NCBI GenBank assembly: GCA_910588925.1
Contig: CAJURV010000018.1
Location: forward strand, 1 to 30,148
Reading direction: 5' to 3'
Source of the DNA: an uncultured Rikenellaceae bacterium
GTDB lineage: Bacteria > Bacteroidota > Bacteroidia > Bacteroidales > Rikenellaceae
Length of the DNA: 30,148 bases
Shown: piece after piece, positions 7,929 through 16,915 of the stretch
Layout: every line of letters begins with the position of its first letter
How positions within the stretch are numbered: the first letter of the stretch is position 1
The notes under the pieces: model-generated
Seen by the model: only the letters and a program-made list of their open reading frames with translations
What the model was told of the DNA's origin: nothing
Database searches by the model: none
Made by a program: the position numbers and the translations under genes

Positions 7929-8417
7929 TTATTCTTCCGATTTGAATATGAATAGAGGTACGCCTTTGTCTTGGTCGTACGGTGCTTCCGGTTCGGAACC
8001 GTAGGCCGGTTCCATGGGAGGGTACTCCTCGTCGGCGGAGCTCCATACCACTGTCTCCCTCTTTTTTCTGTCTATGTTGTCGAGCTCTATATTGACCGCC
8101 TCGAATATGCTTTTGAGCGTCTGTAGCTTCTGGCGTATCTCTTCGCGTCGCTCGAATTCGTCGTCCGGAGTGTCGAGCTTTTGCGATACGGCCTCCAGCT
8201 TCATGCCGCACTCTTTGGTAAGGTGGTATATGCGCTTGAATGTCTCTATGTCGGCGGGAGTGAACAGACGGTTGCCCTTTTTGTTCTTATGGGGCTTTAT
8301 TTGCGGGAAATAGTTGGCCCAATAACGAATGAGGGTAGGGGTGACCGAGAACATGTCGGCCGTTTCGCTTATAGTATAATATATCTTCGAGCGGTTGCTC
8401 TCGGAGTTGTTATCCAT
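7929..8417 (-). CDS. MerR-family transcriptional regulator
   Basis: A 162-residue DNA-binding protein. Residues about 12-80 form the winged helix-turn-helix of MerR proteins: YYTISETADMFSVTPTLIRYW (helix-turn-helix; quoted here to residue W) and then NRLFTPADIETFKRI. A coiled-coil dimerisation segment follows (VSQKLDTPDDEFERREEI and onward), and the C-terminus is acidic without Cys residues that would bind metal. The effector is therefore unknown. It is first in the operon with nif3 and the zinc-ribbon gene, an order seen widely in Bacteroidota, suggesting a conserved housekeeping link rather than a metal-resistance role. Confidence 0.85.
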   Translation of the reverse strand: MDNNSESNRSKIYYTISETADMFSVTPTLIRYWANYFPQIKPHKNKKGNRLFTPADIETFKRIYHLTKECGMKLEAVSQKLDTPDDEFERREEIRQKLQTLKSIFEAVNIELDNIDRKKRETVVWSSADEEYPPMEPAYGSEPEAPYDQDKGVPLFIFKSEE

Positions 8418-8624
8418 GTGTATCTCAGGTGTTTGCTCTGTTGCGTATGCGTAAATGTGAAAAACGCGTCATTATTTCGTGATAAAAATATAAAAAATAA
8501 TTAATATTGTGAAAAGATTGGATGAATCGGCGAGTTGTTCGCTTTGATGCGGAGATTTAAAGTTTAGGCGATTAAGGCTTCGATTTATTGCTCTCCGCCT
8601 ATTGAAAACGTTCAGATTCCATGT

Positions 8625-8649
8625 CCGCCGGTAGCGAAGTTTTCGGCGG
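8625..8649 (+). other. Hairpin upstream of the riboflavin kinase gene
   Basis: CCGCCG at 8625-8630 and CGGCGG at 8644-8649 can pair around a 13-base loop, 28 bp before the start codon. It may affect translation of the kinase. It is not a complete FMN riboswitch: the multi-stem core and its conserved blocks are missing. Confidence 0.35.
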
Positions 8650-8677
8650 CTGTAAGGTACGTAATAACACTTAATTT

Positions 8678-9055
8678 ATGCACATAGAGGTTGAAGGCGT
8701 CGTAGTTAAAGGCGCGGGCAGAGGCGCGGGCATGGGATTCCCTACGGCTAATATAGCGCTCGATCCGTTGATTAATATCCGAAGCGGAGTTTATGCCGTT
8801 GAGGTACGTTTCGACGGTTATCGCTTCGGCGGCGTTGCCAATGTGGGTACTCACCCTACCGTGGGCGAAAGTCCGGTGCGGCTGTTGGAGGTACACCTGT
8901 TCGGTTTCGGCGGCGACCTCTACGGCAAGACCATACACGTACGCTTCATTACGCGCCTAAGAGACGAGTGCCGGTTCGATGACACGGACCGGTTGCGCGA
9001 GGCTGTCGCGGAGGATATTGCACGCGCAAAGATAGTGTGCGGGTGCGCATTATGA
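8678..9055 (+). CDS. Standalone riboflavin kinase (RibF C-terminal domain only)
   Basis: A 125-residue protein corresponding only to the flavokinase half of RibF, which makes FMN from riboflavin and ATP. Visible motifs: GAGRGAGMGFPTANI at 12-26 (PTAN nucleotide/Mg site), SGVYAVEV, GVANVGTHPTVGE and the region LEVHLFGFGGDLYGKTI with the family's catalytic Glu. The usual bacterial RibF is about 310 residues with an N-terminal FMN adenylyltransferase; here the ATG falls exactly at the domain boundary and no adenylyltransferase coding is present upstream (the 260 bp before it look non-coding). So it is either a genuine single-domain enzyme or a retained fragment. It lies next to a flavoprotein operon, in the opposite direction. 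Confidence 0.82.
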   Translation: MHIEVEGVVVKGAGRGAGMGFPTANIALDPLINIRSGVYAVEVRFDGYRFGGVANVGTHPTVGESPVRLLEVHLFGFGGDLYGKTIHVRFITRLRDECRFDDTDRLREAVAEDIARAKIVCGCAL

Positions 9056-9173
9056 ATTTTATCGTTTCGGTTCGTATGCGGACGACATTTTCGTGATATT
9101 CGTTGTTTACTGAATACTTGAAAGTAGTTTATAAAGAAAATATTTGGCAATAATGTCGCATTTATGACGAAAC

Positions 9174-9201
9174 GGCCCGCATCACAGCTGTGATGCGGGC
9201 C
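9174..9201 (-). terminator. Terminator of the etf / acyl-CoA dehydrogenase operon
   Basis: GGCCCGCATCACAG and CTGTGATGCGGGCC form a perfect 28-bp palindrome 21 bp beyond the dehydrogenase stop codon. On the minus strand it is followed by the T-rich GTTTCGTCATAAAT. Being palindromic it may also stop the rightward riboflavin kinase transcript. Confidence 0.7.
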
Positions 9202-9222
9202 GGTCTCCGTTTCACGTATAGC

Positions 9223-10947
9223 TTAGTCTATTCTGAACATGGCTATGTCTTCGGGGGTAGAGTTCTCTATATACACCTTGTGTGCGGTGTTCTTTGCAGC
9301 ACCGGCCTTGATATAGACGTTTGCGGCGGTGCGGTAGTCGACGCATCCGCATTCGCGTTCGCTCGCTTCGTAGAGCAGGAGGTAACCGAGAATTATGTGG
9401 CCGGCCATCTCCACCAAGCGACGTGCGTGGAAGTCGAGATATTCGCTGTTTCCTACCGATCTTTCCTCCACGAGCTTGACGGTGGTCTCGTATTCTGCTT
9501 TCATGGCCTTTAAGGTGGCGTGCAGCGGGTCGAGGTCGCTATTGTAGTTCATGGCCTCGTACTTGTTCATCTGCGAGAGGTAGACGCCTGTTGTGACGCC
9601 CTTTATGGCCGCTACCACCTGTAGCTGCGAGGTGCCTTCGTATATGTTGGTGATACGTGCGTCGCGGGCCAGACGTTCCACGGGGTAGTCTTTCATGTAG
9701 CCCGAGCCGCCGTGTATCTGTATGGCGTCGTAGGTCACCTGGTTGCAATATTCGCTGCTAAAGAGCTTGAGAAGAGGTGTGTAGGCGTCGGCCAGTTTGT
9801 TGTACTCTTTCATCTCGTCGCGCTCCTCTTTCTCTAACTTGCGCTCTTTGCTTATGTGATAGTAGGCCTTGTATACATCCACGAAACGCGATGTTTCATA
9901 TAGCATGGCGCGTGAGGCGAGCACTTTGGCCTGCATGTTGGTAAGCATCTCGTAGACGGGTGCGAACTCTATGATGGGCTTGCCGAACTGGCGACGCTCC
10001 TGCGCATATTTGAGAGCTTCGCGGTATGCCGCCTCGCTTATGCCGGTGCTCTGGGCGCCGATACCCAGACGTGCTGAGTTCATGAGCGCCATGACGTAAC
10101 GTATCAGACCCATCTTGGTGTCGCCGACCAGACGTGCCGGTGCGTCGGTGAATACAAGTTCGCATGTAGGTGAGCCTATGATACCCATCTTGTGTTCTAT
10201 GCGTCGTACCTTTACAGCCATGTGTTTGCGGTCGTAGACGAAGAGCGAGAGGCCGCGGGCGTCGGTGGTGCCCTCTTCGGTGCGGGCCAATACTAACGAT
10301 ATGTCGCCGTCGCCGTTGGTGATGAAGCGTTTGACACCGTTGAGGAGCCATGTCTTCTTCTCTTCGTTCCATGTGGCTTTGAGCATCACGGCCTGCAGGT
10401 CGCTGCCGGCGTCCGGCTCGGTGAGGTCCATGGCACAGGTCTTACCGGCGCACACCTGAGGCATGTACTCGTCGTTTATCTCGTCGGAGGCGAACTCATG
10501 GAGAGTTTCGGCACAGTCCTGCAAGCCCCAGATGTTTCCGAAGCCCGCATCGGCACGCGACACCAGCTCGCACGACATTACATACGGCACCACCGGGAAG
10601 TTGAGACCGCCCCATTTGCGGGGAAGCGATATGCCGTACACACCCGCTTCGGTGAGCATACGGTGGTTCTCTGCCGTGCCCGAGGCGTAGACTACATGGT
10701 CGTCTACCACGCGCGGTCCCTCCTTGTCGACACCGTCGGCGTTGACGGCTATGGTGTCGCCGCATATCTCGCCCACTATCTCGAGCACCTTACGGTAGCT
10801 GTCTACGGCATCCTCGTAGTCGACGGGGGCGTAATCGTATTTGTCTTTGTCTGCGAAGTTGCGCTCTTTGAGTGCCACTATCTTCTTCATCAGAGGGTGG
10901 TCGAGCTGGAATTGCAGATCTTTATTGTCAAGAAAAAAATTGGCCAT
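9223..10947 (-). CDS. Acyl-CoA dehydrogenase family protein with C-terminal extension
   Basis: A 574-residue FAD-dependent dehydrogenase that forms a 2,3-double bond in an acyl-CoA and passes electrons to ETF. Domains in order: N-terminal helical domain, beta domain with AMDLTEPDAGSD at 172-183 and FITNGD at 208-213, helical domain with RRQFGKPI at 318-325, and IHGGSGYMKDYPVERLARD at 411-429 followed by IYEGTSQLQ, whose Glu437 is in the position of the catalytic base of medium-chain enzymes. Residues from about 450 on are an extra helical domain; typical enzymes end near 380-400, so this is the long class common in Bacteroidota. The substrate cannot be told. It is the third gene of the etfB-etfA operon, 147 bp after etfA. 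Confidence 0.92.
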   Translation of the reverse strand: MANFFLDNKDLQFQLDHPLMKKIVALKERNFADKDKYDYAPVDYEDAVDSYRKVLEIVGEICGDTIAVNADGVDKEGPRVVDDHVVYASGTAENHRMLTEAGVYGISLPRKWGGLNFPVVPYVMSCELVSRADAGFGNIWGLQDCAETLHEFASDEINDEYMPQVCAGKTCAMDLTEPDAGSDLQAVMLKATWNEEKKTWLLNGVKRFITNGDGDISLVLARTEEGTTDARGLSLFVYDRKHMAVKVRRIEHKMGIIGSPTCELVFTDAPARLVGDTKMGLIRYVMALMNSARLGIGAQSTGISEAAYREALKYAQERRQFGKPIIEFAPVYEMLTNMQAKVLASRAMLYETSRFVDVYKAYYHISKERKLEKEERDEMKEYNKLADAYTPLLKLFSSEYCNQVTYDAIQIHGGSGYMKDYPVERLARDARITNIYEGTSQLQVVAAIKGVTTGVYLSQMNKYEAMNYNSDLDPLHATLKAMKAEYETTVKLVEERSVGNSEYLDFHARRLVEMAGHIILGYLLLYEASERECGCVDYRTAANVYIKAGAAKNTAHKVYIENSTPEDIAMFRID

Positions 10948-11094
10948 GATAAATAAGTTGAATTTTATTCTGCCGTTTTCAGCCCCGGCAATCTTGTTGC
11001 ATTAGGCTTGACGAAACGGTCGTTTTGCAGACCCTTTGCCATGCGAGCCTATCGACTTAGGCCTGTGTGGCACGGTCTTGCTGATTAATAATGC

Positions 11095-12114
11095 CTACTT
11101 GGAATTCTCTTTGTAGGATTTTATCATTTTGGGTATGACGGTGGCAATGTCGCCTGTTATGGCGTAATCCGCTATCTTGTTGATAGGGGCCTCCGGGTCG
11201 GTGTTGATGGATATTATCATCGACGAGCCGTCCATTCCGGCAGTGTGCTGTATCTGTCCGGAGATGCCGCATGCTATGTAGAGCTTGGGACGTACCGTCA
11301 CCCCTGTCTGGCCTATCTGACGCGCATGGTCGGTATAGCCTGCGTCTACTGCAGCACGCGACGCGCCTACCTCGCCGCCGAGAATGTCGGCCAGCTCGTG
11401 CAGCAGCGCGAAATTCTCCTTGGAACCTACGCCGTAGCCGCCAGCCACTATTACCGATGCACCTTTTATATCTATCTTGCTCTCCTCGATCTGACGCTCG
11501 ATGATGGTGACGGCCATGTCTTCGGGCGATACGTATTTTTTCCAGTCCACCGTCTTCACCTCGGGTTTTGCCGGAGCTGCCACAGCCTCTTTCTTCATCA
11601 CGCCCTCGCGTACCGTTGCCATCTGTGGACGGTGGTCGGGGTTGATGATGGTGGCTATGATGTTACCGCCGAAGGCAGGACGTATCTGGTAGAGTAGGTT
11701 TTCGTACGTTTTACCGCTCTTGTTGTCGGTGTGTCCGCCTATCTCGAGGCTGGTACAGTCGGCGGTGAGGCCGCTATGCAGGGCCGACGATACGCGAGGG
11801 GCGAGATCGCGACCTATGACCGTGGCTCCGAAGAGCGCTATCTGCGGTTTCTCCTCCTTGAAGATGCCGCATACGATGGCGGCGTGAGGAAGCGTACGGT
11901 AGGGATCGAGCTCGGGGGCTTCGGCCTTGTGTACGATTTCGGCTCCGTAGAGTGCGAGCTGATCCTCTATGCCTTTCAGATTGTTACCTATCACTAGCGC
12001 TTCGAGGCTGCAGCCTAATTGCGCGGCCAACGAGCGTCCTTTGGTGAGTAGTTCGAGACTGACATCGGCCACTTTACCGCCGTCGGTCTGGCAATATACG
12101 AATATGTTGTTCAT
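11095..12114 (-). CDS. etfA: Electron transfer flavoprotein subunit alpha
   Basis: The FAD-carrying subunit of ETF. The 339-residue product has the C-terminal FAD domain signature: GGYGVGSKENF at 225, SRAAVDAG at 253-260, QIGQTG at 266-271, YIACGISGQIQH at 279-290 and INTDPEAPI near 303. The N-terminal part is the ETF alpha/beta-type domain. Spacing after etfB is 23 bp, so they are co-transcribed and form the heterodimer. Together with the downstream dehydrogenase it gives a complete acyl-CoA to ETF electron route. Whether it bifurcates electrons cannot be decided from this reading. Confidence 0.95.
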   Translation of the reverse strand: MNNIFVYCQTDGGKVADVSLELLTKGRSLAAQLGCSLEALVIGNNLKGIEDQLALYGAEIVHKAEAPELDPYRTLPHAAIVCGIFKEEKPQIALFGATVIGRDLAPRVSSALHSGLTADCTSLEIGGHTDNKSGKTYENLLYQIRPAFGGNIIATIINPDHRPQMATVREGVMKKEAVAAPAKPEVKTVDWKKYVSPEDMAVTIIERQIEESKIDIKGASVIVAGGYGVGSKENFALLHELADILGGEVGASRAAVDAGYTDHARQIGQTGVTVRPKLYIACGISGQIQHTAGMDGSSMIISINTDPEAPINKIADYAITGDIATVIPKMIKSYKENSK

Positions 12115-12137
12115 TTTTTCGCTTGATTGTTATGTGG

Positions 12138-13010
12138 TTAACCTATGGCGTGGGCCGTTATGAGTTCTCTTATAAGGCTGTTTATGTCTTCGTCCGACGA
12201 GGTCAGCTTCTTAGCCTCTTTGGCCTGAAATACGATGTTTTCGATCTGTTTGACCTTGGTGGGCGAGCCGCTCAGACCCAAAGATGCGTCTTCGGCATCG
12301 ACGTCTGCCACACCCCATTCGGGGATGTTGAGGTAGCCTCTGGCTTCGCGTAGAGCAGGGTAGTAGTCCTCCTCGAGGGCCTGTATCTCTGACGTGGTGC
12401 GGGCGTGTTTGTAACGCATCACGCACTTGGCGTTGCGGGGACGGCACACGGGAGCCGAACTACCCACGGTTATAACCACTGGGAATGTGGTGGTGACACG
12501 CTCTATACCTCCCTCTATATGGCGGCGTATCGTGAGTTTATCGCCGTCGAGAGATTCTATCTCCTCGGTGTAGGTAACCTGCGGAAGCCCGAGCTTTTCT
12601 GCAACTTGCGGCCCCACTTGCGCGGTGTCGCCGTCGATGGCTTGACGGCCTGCCACTATGATGTCGGCACCCATTTTACGTATGGCGCACGATATGGCAT
12701 AGGAGGTGGCGAGGGTGTCGGAACCGGCGAATTTACGGTCTGTAAGCAAAACGCCTCCGTCGGCACCTCTGTACATGGCTTCGCGTATAACATCGGCCGC
12801 ACGGGAAGGGCCCATTGTAAGAACGGTGACAGTGGCGCCGTAACGCTCTTTGAGGCTTAATGCCTGCTCGAGAGCGTTGAGGTCTTCGGGGTTGAAGATG
12901 GCGGGAAGGGCCGCACGATTGACGGTGCCGTCCTCTTTCATCGCATCTTTGCCCACATTACGAGTGTCGGGAACCTGCTTGGCCAACACGACGATTTTCA
13001 GTTGCTTCAT
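12138..13010 (-). CDS. etfB: Electron transfer flavoprotein subunit beta
   Basis: The beta subunit of ETF, which binds AMP or a second flavin. The 290-residue product starts KIVVLAKQVPDT, has NPEDLNALEQAL at 40-51, VTVLTMGPSRAADVIREAM near 61-79 and the family signature GRQAIDGDTAQVGP at 121-134. Its length is a little above the usual 250-260 residues because of a longer C-terminal arm, which wraps around EtfA in known structures. It is the first gene of the etfB-etfA-dehydrogenase operon, with a likely promoter near 13182-13189. Confidence 0.95.
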   Translation of the reverse strand: MKQLKIVVLAKQVPDTRNVGKDAMKEDGTVNRAALPAIFNPEDLNALEQALSLKERYGATVTVLTMGPSRAADVIREAMYRGADGGVLLTDRKFAGSDTLATSYAISCAIRKMGADIIVAGRQAIDGDTAQVGPQVAEKLGLPQVTYTEEIESLDGDKLTIRRHIEGGIERVTTTFPVVITVGSSAPVCRPRNAKCVMRYKHARTTSEIQALEEDYYPALREARGYLNIPEWGVADVDAEDASLGLSGSPTKVKQIENIVFQAKEAKKLTSSDEDINSLIRELITAHAIG

Positions 13011-13113
13011 ACGATTATTTCGAATTAGTAAATACTTCTATATATGTATATATGGCTATCGTTGTTTGAGACTCCGTTTGCATTGGTAACCGTGAAGTAA
13101 AAGTCTTCGACTT

Positions 13114-13140
13114 GTAAGTTAATAGTCTGTGTAAACTTAC
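13114..13140. promoter_or_regulatory. Inverted repeat in the etfB leader region
   Basis: GTAAGTT (13114-13120) and AACTTAC (13134-13140) are exact inverted complements around a 13-base spacer. It lies between the candidate -7 element (13182-13189) and the etfB start, so it could be an operator or a leader hairpin. No regulator can be named. Confidence 0.35.
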
Positions 13141-13181
13141 AGTTAAATGCAGGTAACGGTCGTTTCAACAAGAACCTCTTA

Positions 13182-13189
13182 CAAAGGTA
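13182..13189 (-). promoter_or_regulatory. Candidate -7 element of the etf operon promoter
   Basis: On the minus strand this reads TACCTTTG, a full match to TAnnTTTG. No clear TTTG lies 19-21 bp upstream, so the -33 part is weak. The implied leader before etfB is about 165 bases. Confidence 0.4.
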
Positions 13190-13319
13190 GTAATTATTTT
13201 TTAAAATCGGAAGCAGTCGGGGATTTTGTGACGCTTAGGATATATGGGGCGTTTACAGATTGTGTAAGGTGGGGCTTTGTGGGGATGATGATGGAAGTTT
13301 GCGGGGAATTTAATGAGAA

Positions 13320-13353
13320 CACCCCAAAAGTTTTGTGTCTAACTTTTGGGGTG
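13320..13353 (-). terminator. Strong hairpin terminator after the ABC ATPase gene
   Basis: CACCCCAAAAGTT and AACTTTTGGGGTG form a perfect 13-bp stem with an 8-base loop, about 50 bp past the ATPase stop codon. It separates the long exporter/peptide gene run from the etf operon. The downstream sequence on the minus strand is only moderately T-rich (TTCTCATTAAATT). Confidence 0.65.
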
Positions 13354-13404
13354 CAGTTCATTTTTACCTCTTTGGGGTGTTCGGATTTACCTATCAAAAA
13401 AGGC

Positions 13405-14091
13405 CTATATCTCACCCATCTCATTAACAATCTGCCCGTCGAACAGGTTGATCGTCCTGTGTGCGAACGATGCGTCGCGTTTGGAGTGTGTCACCATCAT
13501 TATGGTGGTGCCCTCTTTGTTGAGCTCGGTGAGCAGGTTCATCACCTCGAGACCGTTTTTGGAGTCGAGGTTACCGGTCGGTTCGTCGGCCAGTATCATC
13601 TTGGGGTTCGAGACTACTGCACGGGCTATGGCCACACGCTGTTGCTGACCGCCGGAGAGCTGTTGGGGGAAGTGACCTGCGCGATGCGATATATCCATAC
13701 GCTGCAATATACCGGTCACCTTCTGTTTGCGTTCCGAGGCCTTCATTCCCAAATACAACAACGGCAACTCTACATTCTCATACACGGTAAGCTCGTCTAT
13801 AAGATTGAAGCTCTGGAACACGAAACCTATAGAGCCTTTTCGTACCATAGTGCGGTCTTTCTCTTTGAGCGCCCCCACCTCCTTGCCCGAAAGGAGATAA
13901 CTGCCGGAGGTAGGATTATCCAACAGGCCGAGAATATTCAGCAACGTCGATTTTCCGCAACCCGAAGGCCCCATTATGGCTACGAACTCGCCCTGCGCCA
14001 CTTCGAACGACACATCGTTCAACGCCCGTGTCTCCACCTCCTCGGTGCGAAACGCCTTTACCAGATGATCTATTTTTACCATTGTCTCCAT
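13405..14091 (-). CDS. ABC transporter ATP-binding protein (MacB/LolD type)
   Basis: A 228-residue stand-alone ATPase for an FtsX-type ABC machine. Visible motifs: Walker A GPSGCGKST at 41-49, Q-loop FQSFNL near 92, signature LSGGQQQ at 145-151, Walker B MILADE at 165-170 and His202 of the H-loop in VTHSKRD. The segment between Walker A and signature has the LolD/MacB look (LDNPTSGSYLLSGKEVG). In MacB the ATPase is fused to the permease; here it is separate and most probably serves the two tandem permeases at 19035 and 21603. It follows the HlyD gene after 51 bp and is the last gene of the run before the terminator at 13320. Confidence 0.93.
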   Translation of the reverse strand: METMVKIDHLVKAFRTEEVETRALNDVSFEVAQGEFVAIMGPSGCGKSTLLNILGLLDNPTSGSYLLSGKEVGALKEKDRTMVRKGSIGFVFQSFNLIDELTVYENVELPLLYLGMKASERKQKVTGILQRMDISHRAGHFPQQLSGGQQQRVAIARAVVSNPKMILADEPTGNLDSKNGLEVMNLLTELNKEGTTIMMVTHSKRDASFAHRTINLFDGQIVNEMGEI

Positions 14092-14142
14092 AGCTATGCT
14101 TTTTTAACGATTCATATAATCTGTCCGCCCGGGAGCGTCCGT

Positions 14143-15393
14143 TTATTTAAGTACCAACACCTCGTTGTCGCCGAACATGTCGTAGCTCGAGGTTATGACC
14201 TTCTCGCCGGCTTCGAGACCCTCGAGCACCTCGTAGTACTGCGGGTTCTGACGTCCGATGCGTATCTGGCGACGGTGCGCGCTCTTACCGTCGGGCGACA
14301 TGACGAAGATCCATTTGCCGCCGCTCTTGTTGAAGAACGAGCCTCGCGGTATCATGACGGTATTGGTAGGCTCGCCGAGCTGGAGGTTGAGGTTGTATGT
14401 CTGACCGGTGCGGATATTGTCGGGTAACCCGCCCTCGAAGATGAAATCGGTCTTGAAAGTATTCTCTGTCACCTCTGGATATACCTTACTCACGGCAAGC
14501 GTGTAGTCGGTACCCTGACGCTCCATCACCGCACTCAGCCCCGGCGACACCCTGTCGATGTAGTGCTCGTCTATCTGAGCCTCCACCTTGTAGTTCGAGA
14601 GATCGTTTATCTGACCTATCTTGTCGCCGTAATGCACCGATTGACCGAGTACTATATCCAACGAGCCAAGCTGCCCGTCGATAGGCGATTTGACATTGAG
14701 ATTCTCGAGCCTTTCGTGCGTGAGCGCCATGTTTTTGTTCATGCTCGCCAAGCTCTCCTCAAAAGACGATATCTGCAACTGGCGGCTTATCGAATCCTGT
14801 CGCTGACGCTCGCTCACTATAGCCAGACGCTCGGCATAGAGCTCGTAGTCCTCTTTGGCCTTAAGGTAATCCTCCTCTGGCACGAGATTGTCTTTATAAA
14901 GACGCGAGAATTGCTCAAGCCCCCTCTTTTTACGCGACACCTCCATCTTGAGATTGATCATCTCCTGCTTGAGGTTTAGTTTCTCCTGCTCCATGGCCAG
15001 ACGCGTATTGCGCAGGATATTCTCTTTCTCGGACAAAGAGGCCTCGCTGTTGAGAATGTCGAGATTAAGCTGGTTGTTGCTAAGACGCAGTATCACATCG
15101 CCCTTCTTGACCATGGCACCCTCTTCTACCACCTTCTCCTGAACGATGCCGCTCTCCAGAGGGCTCAACTGTATCACGGTTATGGGCTGCACCTTGCCGT
15201 TGATCCTGACGTAATCGTTGAACATGCCGTCTGTGACGGTTCCGATAACGAGGGAATCGCCGTCGACTTTCAGCCTGTTGCCATGATTACCCAACGCTAT
15301 GGCGAGGATGACAACCACCGCTGCCGCTCCGCCTATCAGATAGGGTATGTGTTTCTTTCCTAGTCCTTTTTTCTTTTCTATTGCTATGTCCAT
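14143..15393 (-). CDS. HlyD/MacA-like periplasmic adaptor protein
   Basis: A 416-residue membrane fusion protein that links an inner-membrane ABC machine to an outer-membrane channel. Residues about 16-34 form a single transmembrane helix (PYLIGGAAAVVVILAIAL); a long coiled coil runs from about 105 to 240; the second lipoyl half is marked by VKSPIDGQLG, and a beta-barrel and membrane-proximal domain follow (IRTGQTYNLNLQLGE, VMIPRGSFF). Architecture matches MacA/HlyD-type adaptors. It lies between the TolC gene (30 bp) and the ATPase gene (51 bp), giving a compact TolC-adaptor-ATPase set. Confidence 0.92.
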   Translation of the reverse strand: MDIAIEKKKGLGKKHIPYLIGGAAAVVVILAIALGNHGNRLKVDGDSLVIGTVTDGMFNDYVRINGKVQPITVIQLSPLESGIVQEKVVEEGAMVKKGDVILRLSNNQLNLDILNSEASLSEKENILRNTRLAMEQEKLNLKQEMINLKMEVSRKKRGLEQFSRLYKDNLVPEEDYLKAKEDYELYAERLAIVSERQRQDSISRQLQISSFEESLASMNKNMALTHERLENLNVKSPIDGQLGSLDIVLGQSVHYGDKIGQINDLSNYKVEAQIDEHYIDRVSPGLSAVMERQGTDYTLAVSKVYPEVTENTFKTDFIFEGGLPDNIRTGQTYNLNLQLGEPTNTVMIPRGSFFNKSGGKWIFVMSPDGKSAHRRQIRIGRQNPQYYEVLEGLEAGEKVITSSYDMFGDNEVLVLK

Positions 15394-15423
15394 AATCGTA
15401 TCTTTACTGTTTTTGGGGAAACG

Positions 15424-16761
15424 TTACCTTATATACGGCTCGCCTTTGTAGTAGTCCACCACTCTGCGTTTGATATGGTAGCGGAAGCGGGCGTTGTTCA
15501 TGTTTATGCGGGCGAGCATATATTGCGTAGATGTCGTCTGCACATCCACGAAGCTGAGCAGCCCCTCGCGGTATTTGGCTTGGGTCACCTCGTACGACAG
15601 GCGGCTCGCCTCTTCGCCTTTGAGATATTGCAGATACTCTTTCTCGGCGTTTTCGAGGTCGGCGACAGCTTGTATTATCTCGCTCTCGAGACGTCTGTCG
15701 GTCTCTATACGTGTCTGCTCCGCACTTTTGAGGGCATTGCCGGCGCGGCGGTATCTGCTGACCCTGCCGAGACCGGAGAAGATGGGAATGCTCAGGCTCA
15801 TGCCCACATATTGACCGCCACGGTTCCGGAACTGTTCGCGGAACGGCTCATAGAGGCTGCCGTTACGGTTGATGCCGCGAGTGTAACCCGTAGAGTATCC
15901 CCCCTGCAGACTGAGAGACGGAAACAGACTCGCCAAAGCGGTGGTTCTGTTTATGGACGAACTGCGTACGTTATAGTCCGCTATACGAGCTTCCGGCAGG
16001 AATGTCAAGGCATTGGCCGCTATCTCCGCGCTGTTTTCACGATCGGGGCTCGAGGGCATGATGTCGAGAAACAACGAATCGAGCACCAACTCCTCGTCCT
16101 GCGGGTAGTTCATCTGCTCCTTCAACTTTATCATGCTCATGTCGCGACTGCTCGCATAACTTATGAGCGTGGCTTCGCTCATGGCTACGTCGGCCTCTAC
16201 CTGCGCTACGTCGGCCGCGCTCTTGAGTCCTACGCTATGCTGGCCTTTTACCTGCGAGAGCAACAGACGCTTCTCTTCGAGATTCTGCAAGGCATAACGG
16301 TAGTTCTCCGCCGCAAACATGGCATCGAAGAACGACTGCATGGTCATTAGCGCGATCTGATCCTCCACACGCGCCTGCTCCTCCTTACCCTGAAGGGTAG
16401 CTATTTTGGCTATGCGAAAGTTATTGAGCACGTTAAGCCCTCCGAACAGCGGCACGGAGGCACTCACGGAATAAGAGTTGTTGAAGTTGGCGATGTTGTC
16501 GTAGACGTTGGTTATGGGGTCGATGGAGCGGCCGAAACTGGTCTGTACCGATGTTCCTGCGCTTATCGACGGAAAGAACGACGCTATGGCCTCCGTCTTG
16601 TCTATGCGGCTGTCGGCATAGGCCAGCTCCGCACGACGGGCGGCAGGAGCGTTGTCTACGGCATAGCGCATACAGTCGTCGACACGCCATGCCGTGAGTG
16701 GCTGACCGTACGAGACATTCGCCGCTAAAAAGATCAATATAGTTATTAAAAGAGGTCTCAT
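15424..16761 (-). CDS. TolC-family outer-membrane channel protein
   Basis: Outer-membrane efflux protein of about 445 residues. I chose the ATG at 16761 over an in-frame start 42 bp upstream because it opens the signal peptide directly (MRPLLITILIFLAANVSYGQ). The mature protein has the two repeated TolC halves: a helical region with YADSRIDKTEAIASFFPSIS, then VPLFGGLNVLNNFRIAK, and in the second half LPEARIADYN, LFPSLSLQGGYS and SIPIFSGLGRVSRYR, ending with a helical hairpin containing YREGLLSFVDVQTT. Length is normal. It opens the TolC-HlyD-ATPase set and is separated from the upstream lipoprotein gene by about 220 AT-rich bp that hold a possible promoter. Confidence 0.92.
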   Translation of the reverse strand: MRPLLITILIFLAANVSYGQPLTAWRVDDCMRYAVDNAPAARRAELAYADSRIDKTEAIASFFPSISAGTSVQTSFGRSIDPITNVYDNIANFNNSYSVSASVPLFGGLNVLNNFRIAKIATLQGKEEQARVEDQIALMTMQSFFDAMFAAENYRYALQNLEEKRLLLSQVKGQHSVGLKSAADVAQVEADVAMSEATLISYASSRDMSMIKLKEQMNYPQDEELVLDSLFLDIMPSSPDRENSAEIAANALTFLPEARIADYNVRSSSINRTTALASLFPSLSLQGGYSTGYTRGINRNGSLYEPFREQFRNRGGQYVGMSLSIPIFSGLGRVSRYRRAGNALKSAEQTRIETDRRLESEIIQAVADLENAEKEYLQYLKGEEASRLSYEVTQAKYREGLLSFVDVQTTSTQYMLARINMNNARFRYHIKRRVVDYYKGEPYIR

Positions 16762-16915
16762 AATGTCGCCATTTAGTATAGTGTTTAACTTCAATATCAA
16801 CACCCTTACACGTAACAGACAAGCACTTATATGTAAGTCGGGGCATCTATAGTCTTATAATTGTTCGTAAGTTAATAAAAATATCCCGAATAAAAAGTTT
16901 ATGTTCTAAAAAAAG

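Noticed and set aside
8611..8655. Possible FMN riboswitch before the riboflavin kinase
   Set aside because: A few bases (ATTCC..CCGGCGG-like) recall the RFN core, but the conserved multi-stem order and the AGGGTGA-type block are absent; only a simple hairpin is present.
13320..13380. Repeated TTTTGGGGTG near the ATPase terminator as an insertion-sequence end
   Set aside because: The perfect stem right after a stop codon explains it as a terminator; the third partial copy is short and no target duplication or transposase was found.
13147..14427. 426-residue open frame antisense to the ABC ATPase
   Set aside because: It begins in the etf/ATPase intergenic region, reads through the terminator hairpin and mirrors the conserved ATPase motifs; no protein-like domains are seen.
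15475..16350. 291-residue open frame antisense to the TolC gene
   Set aside because: Shadow of a well-supported TolC-family gene; His/Tyr/Arg-rich composition and no recognisable domain.
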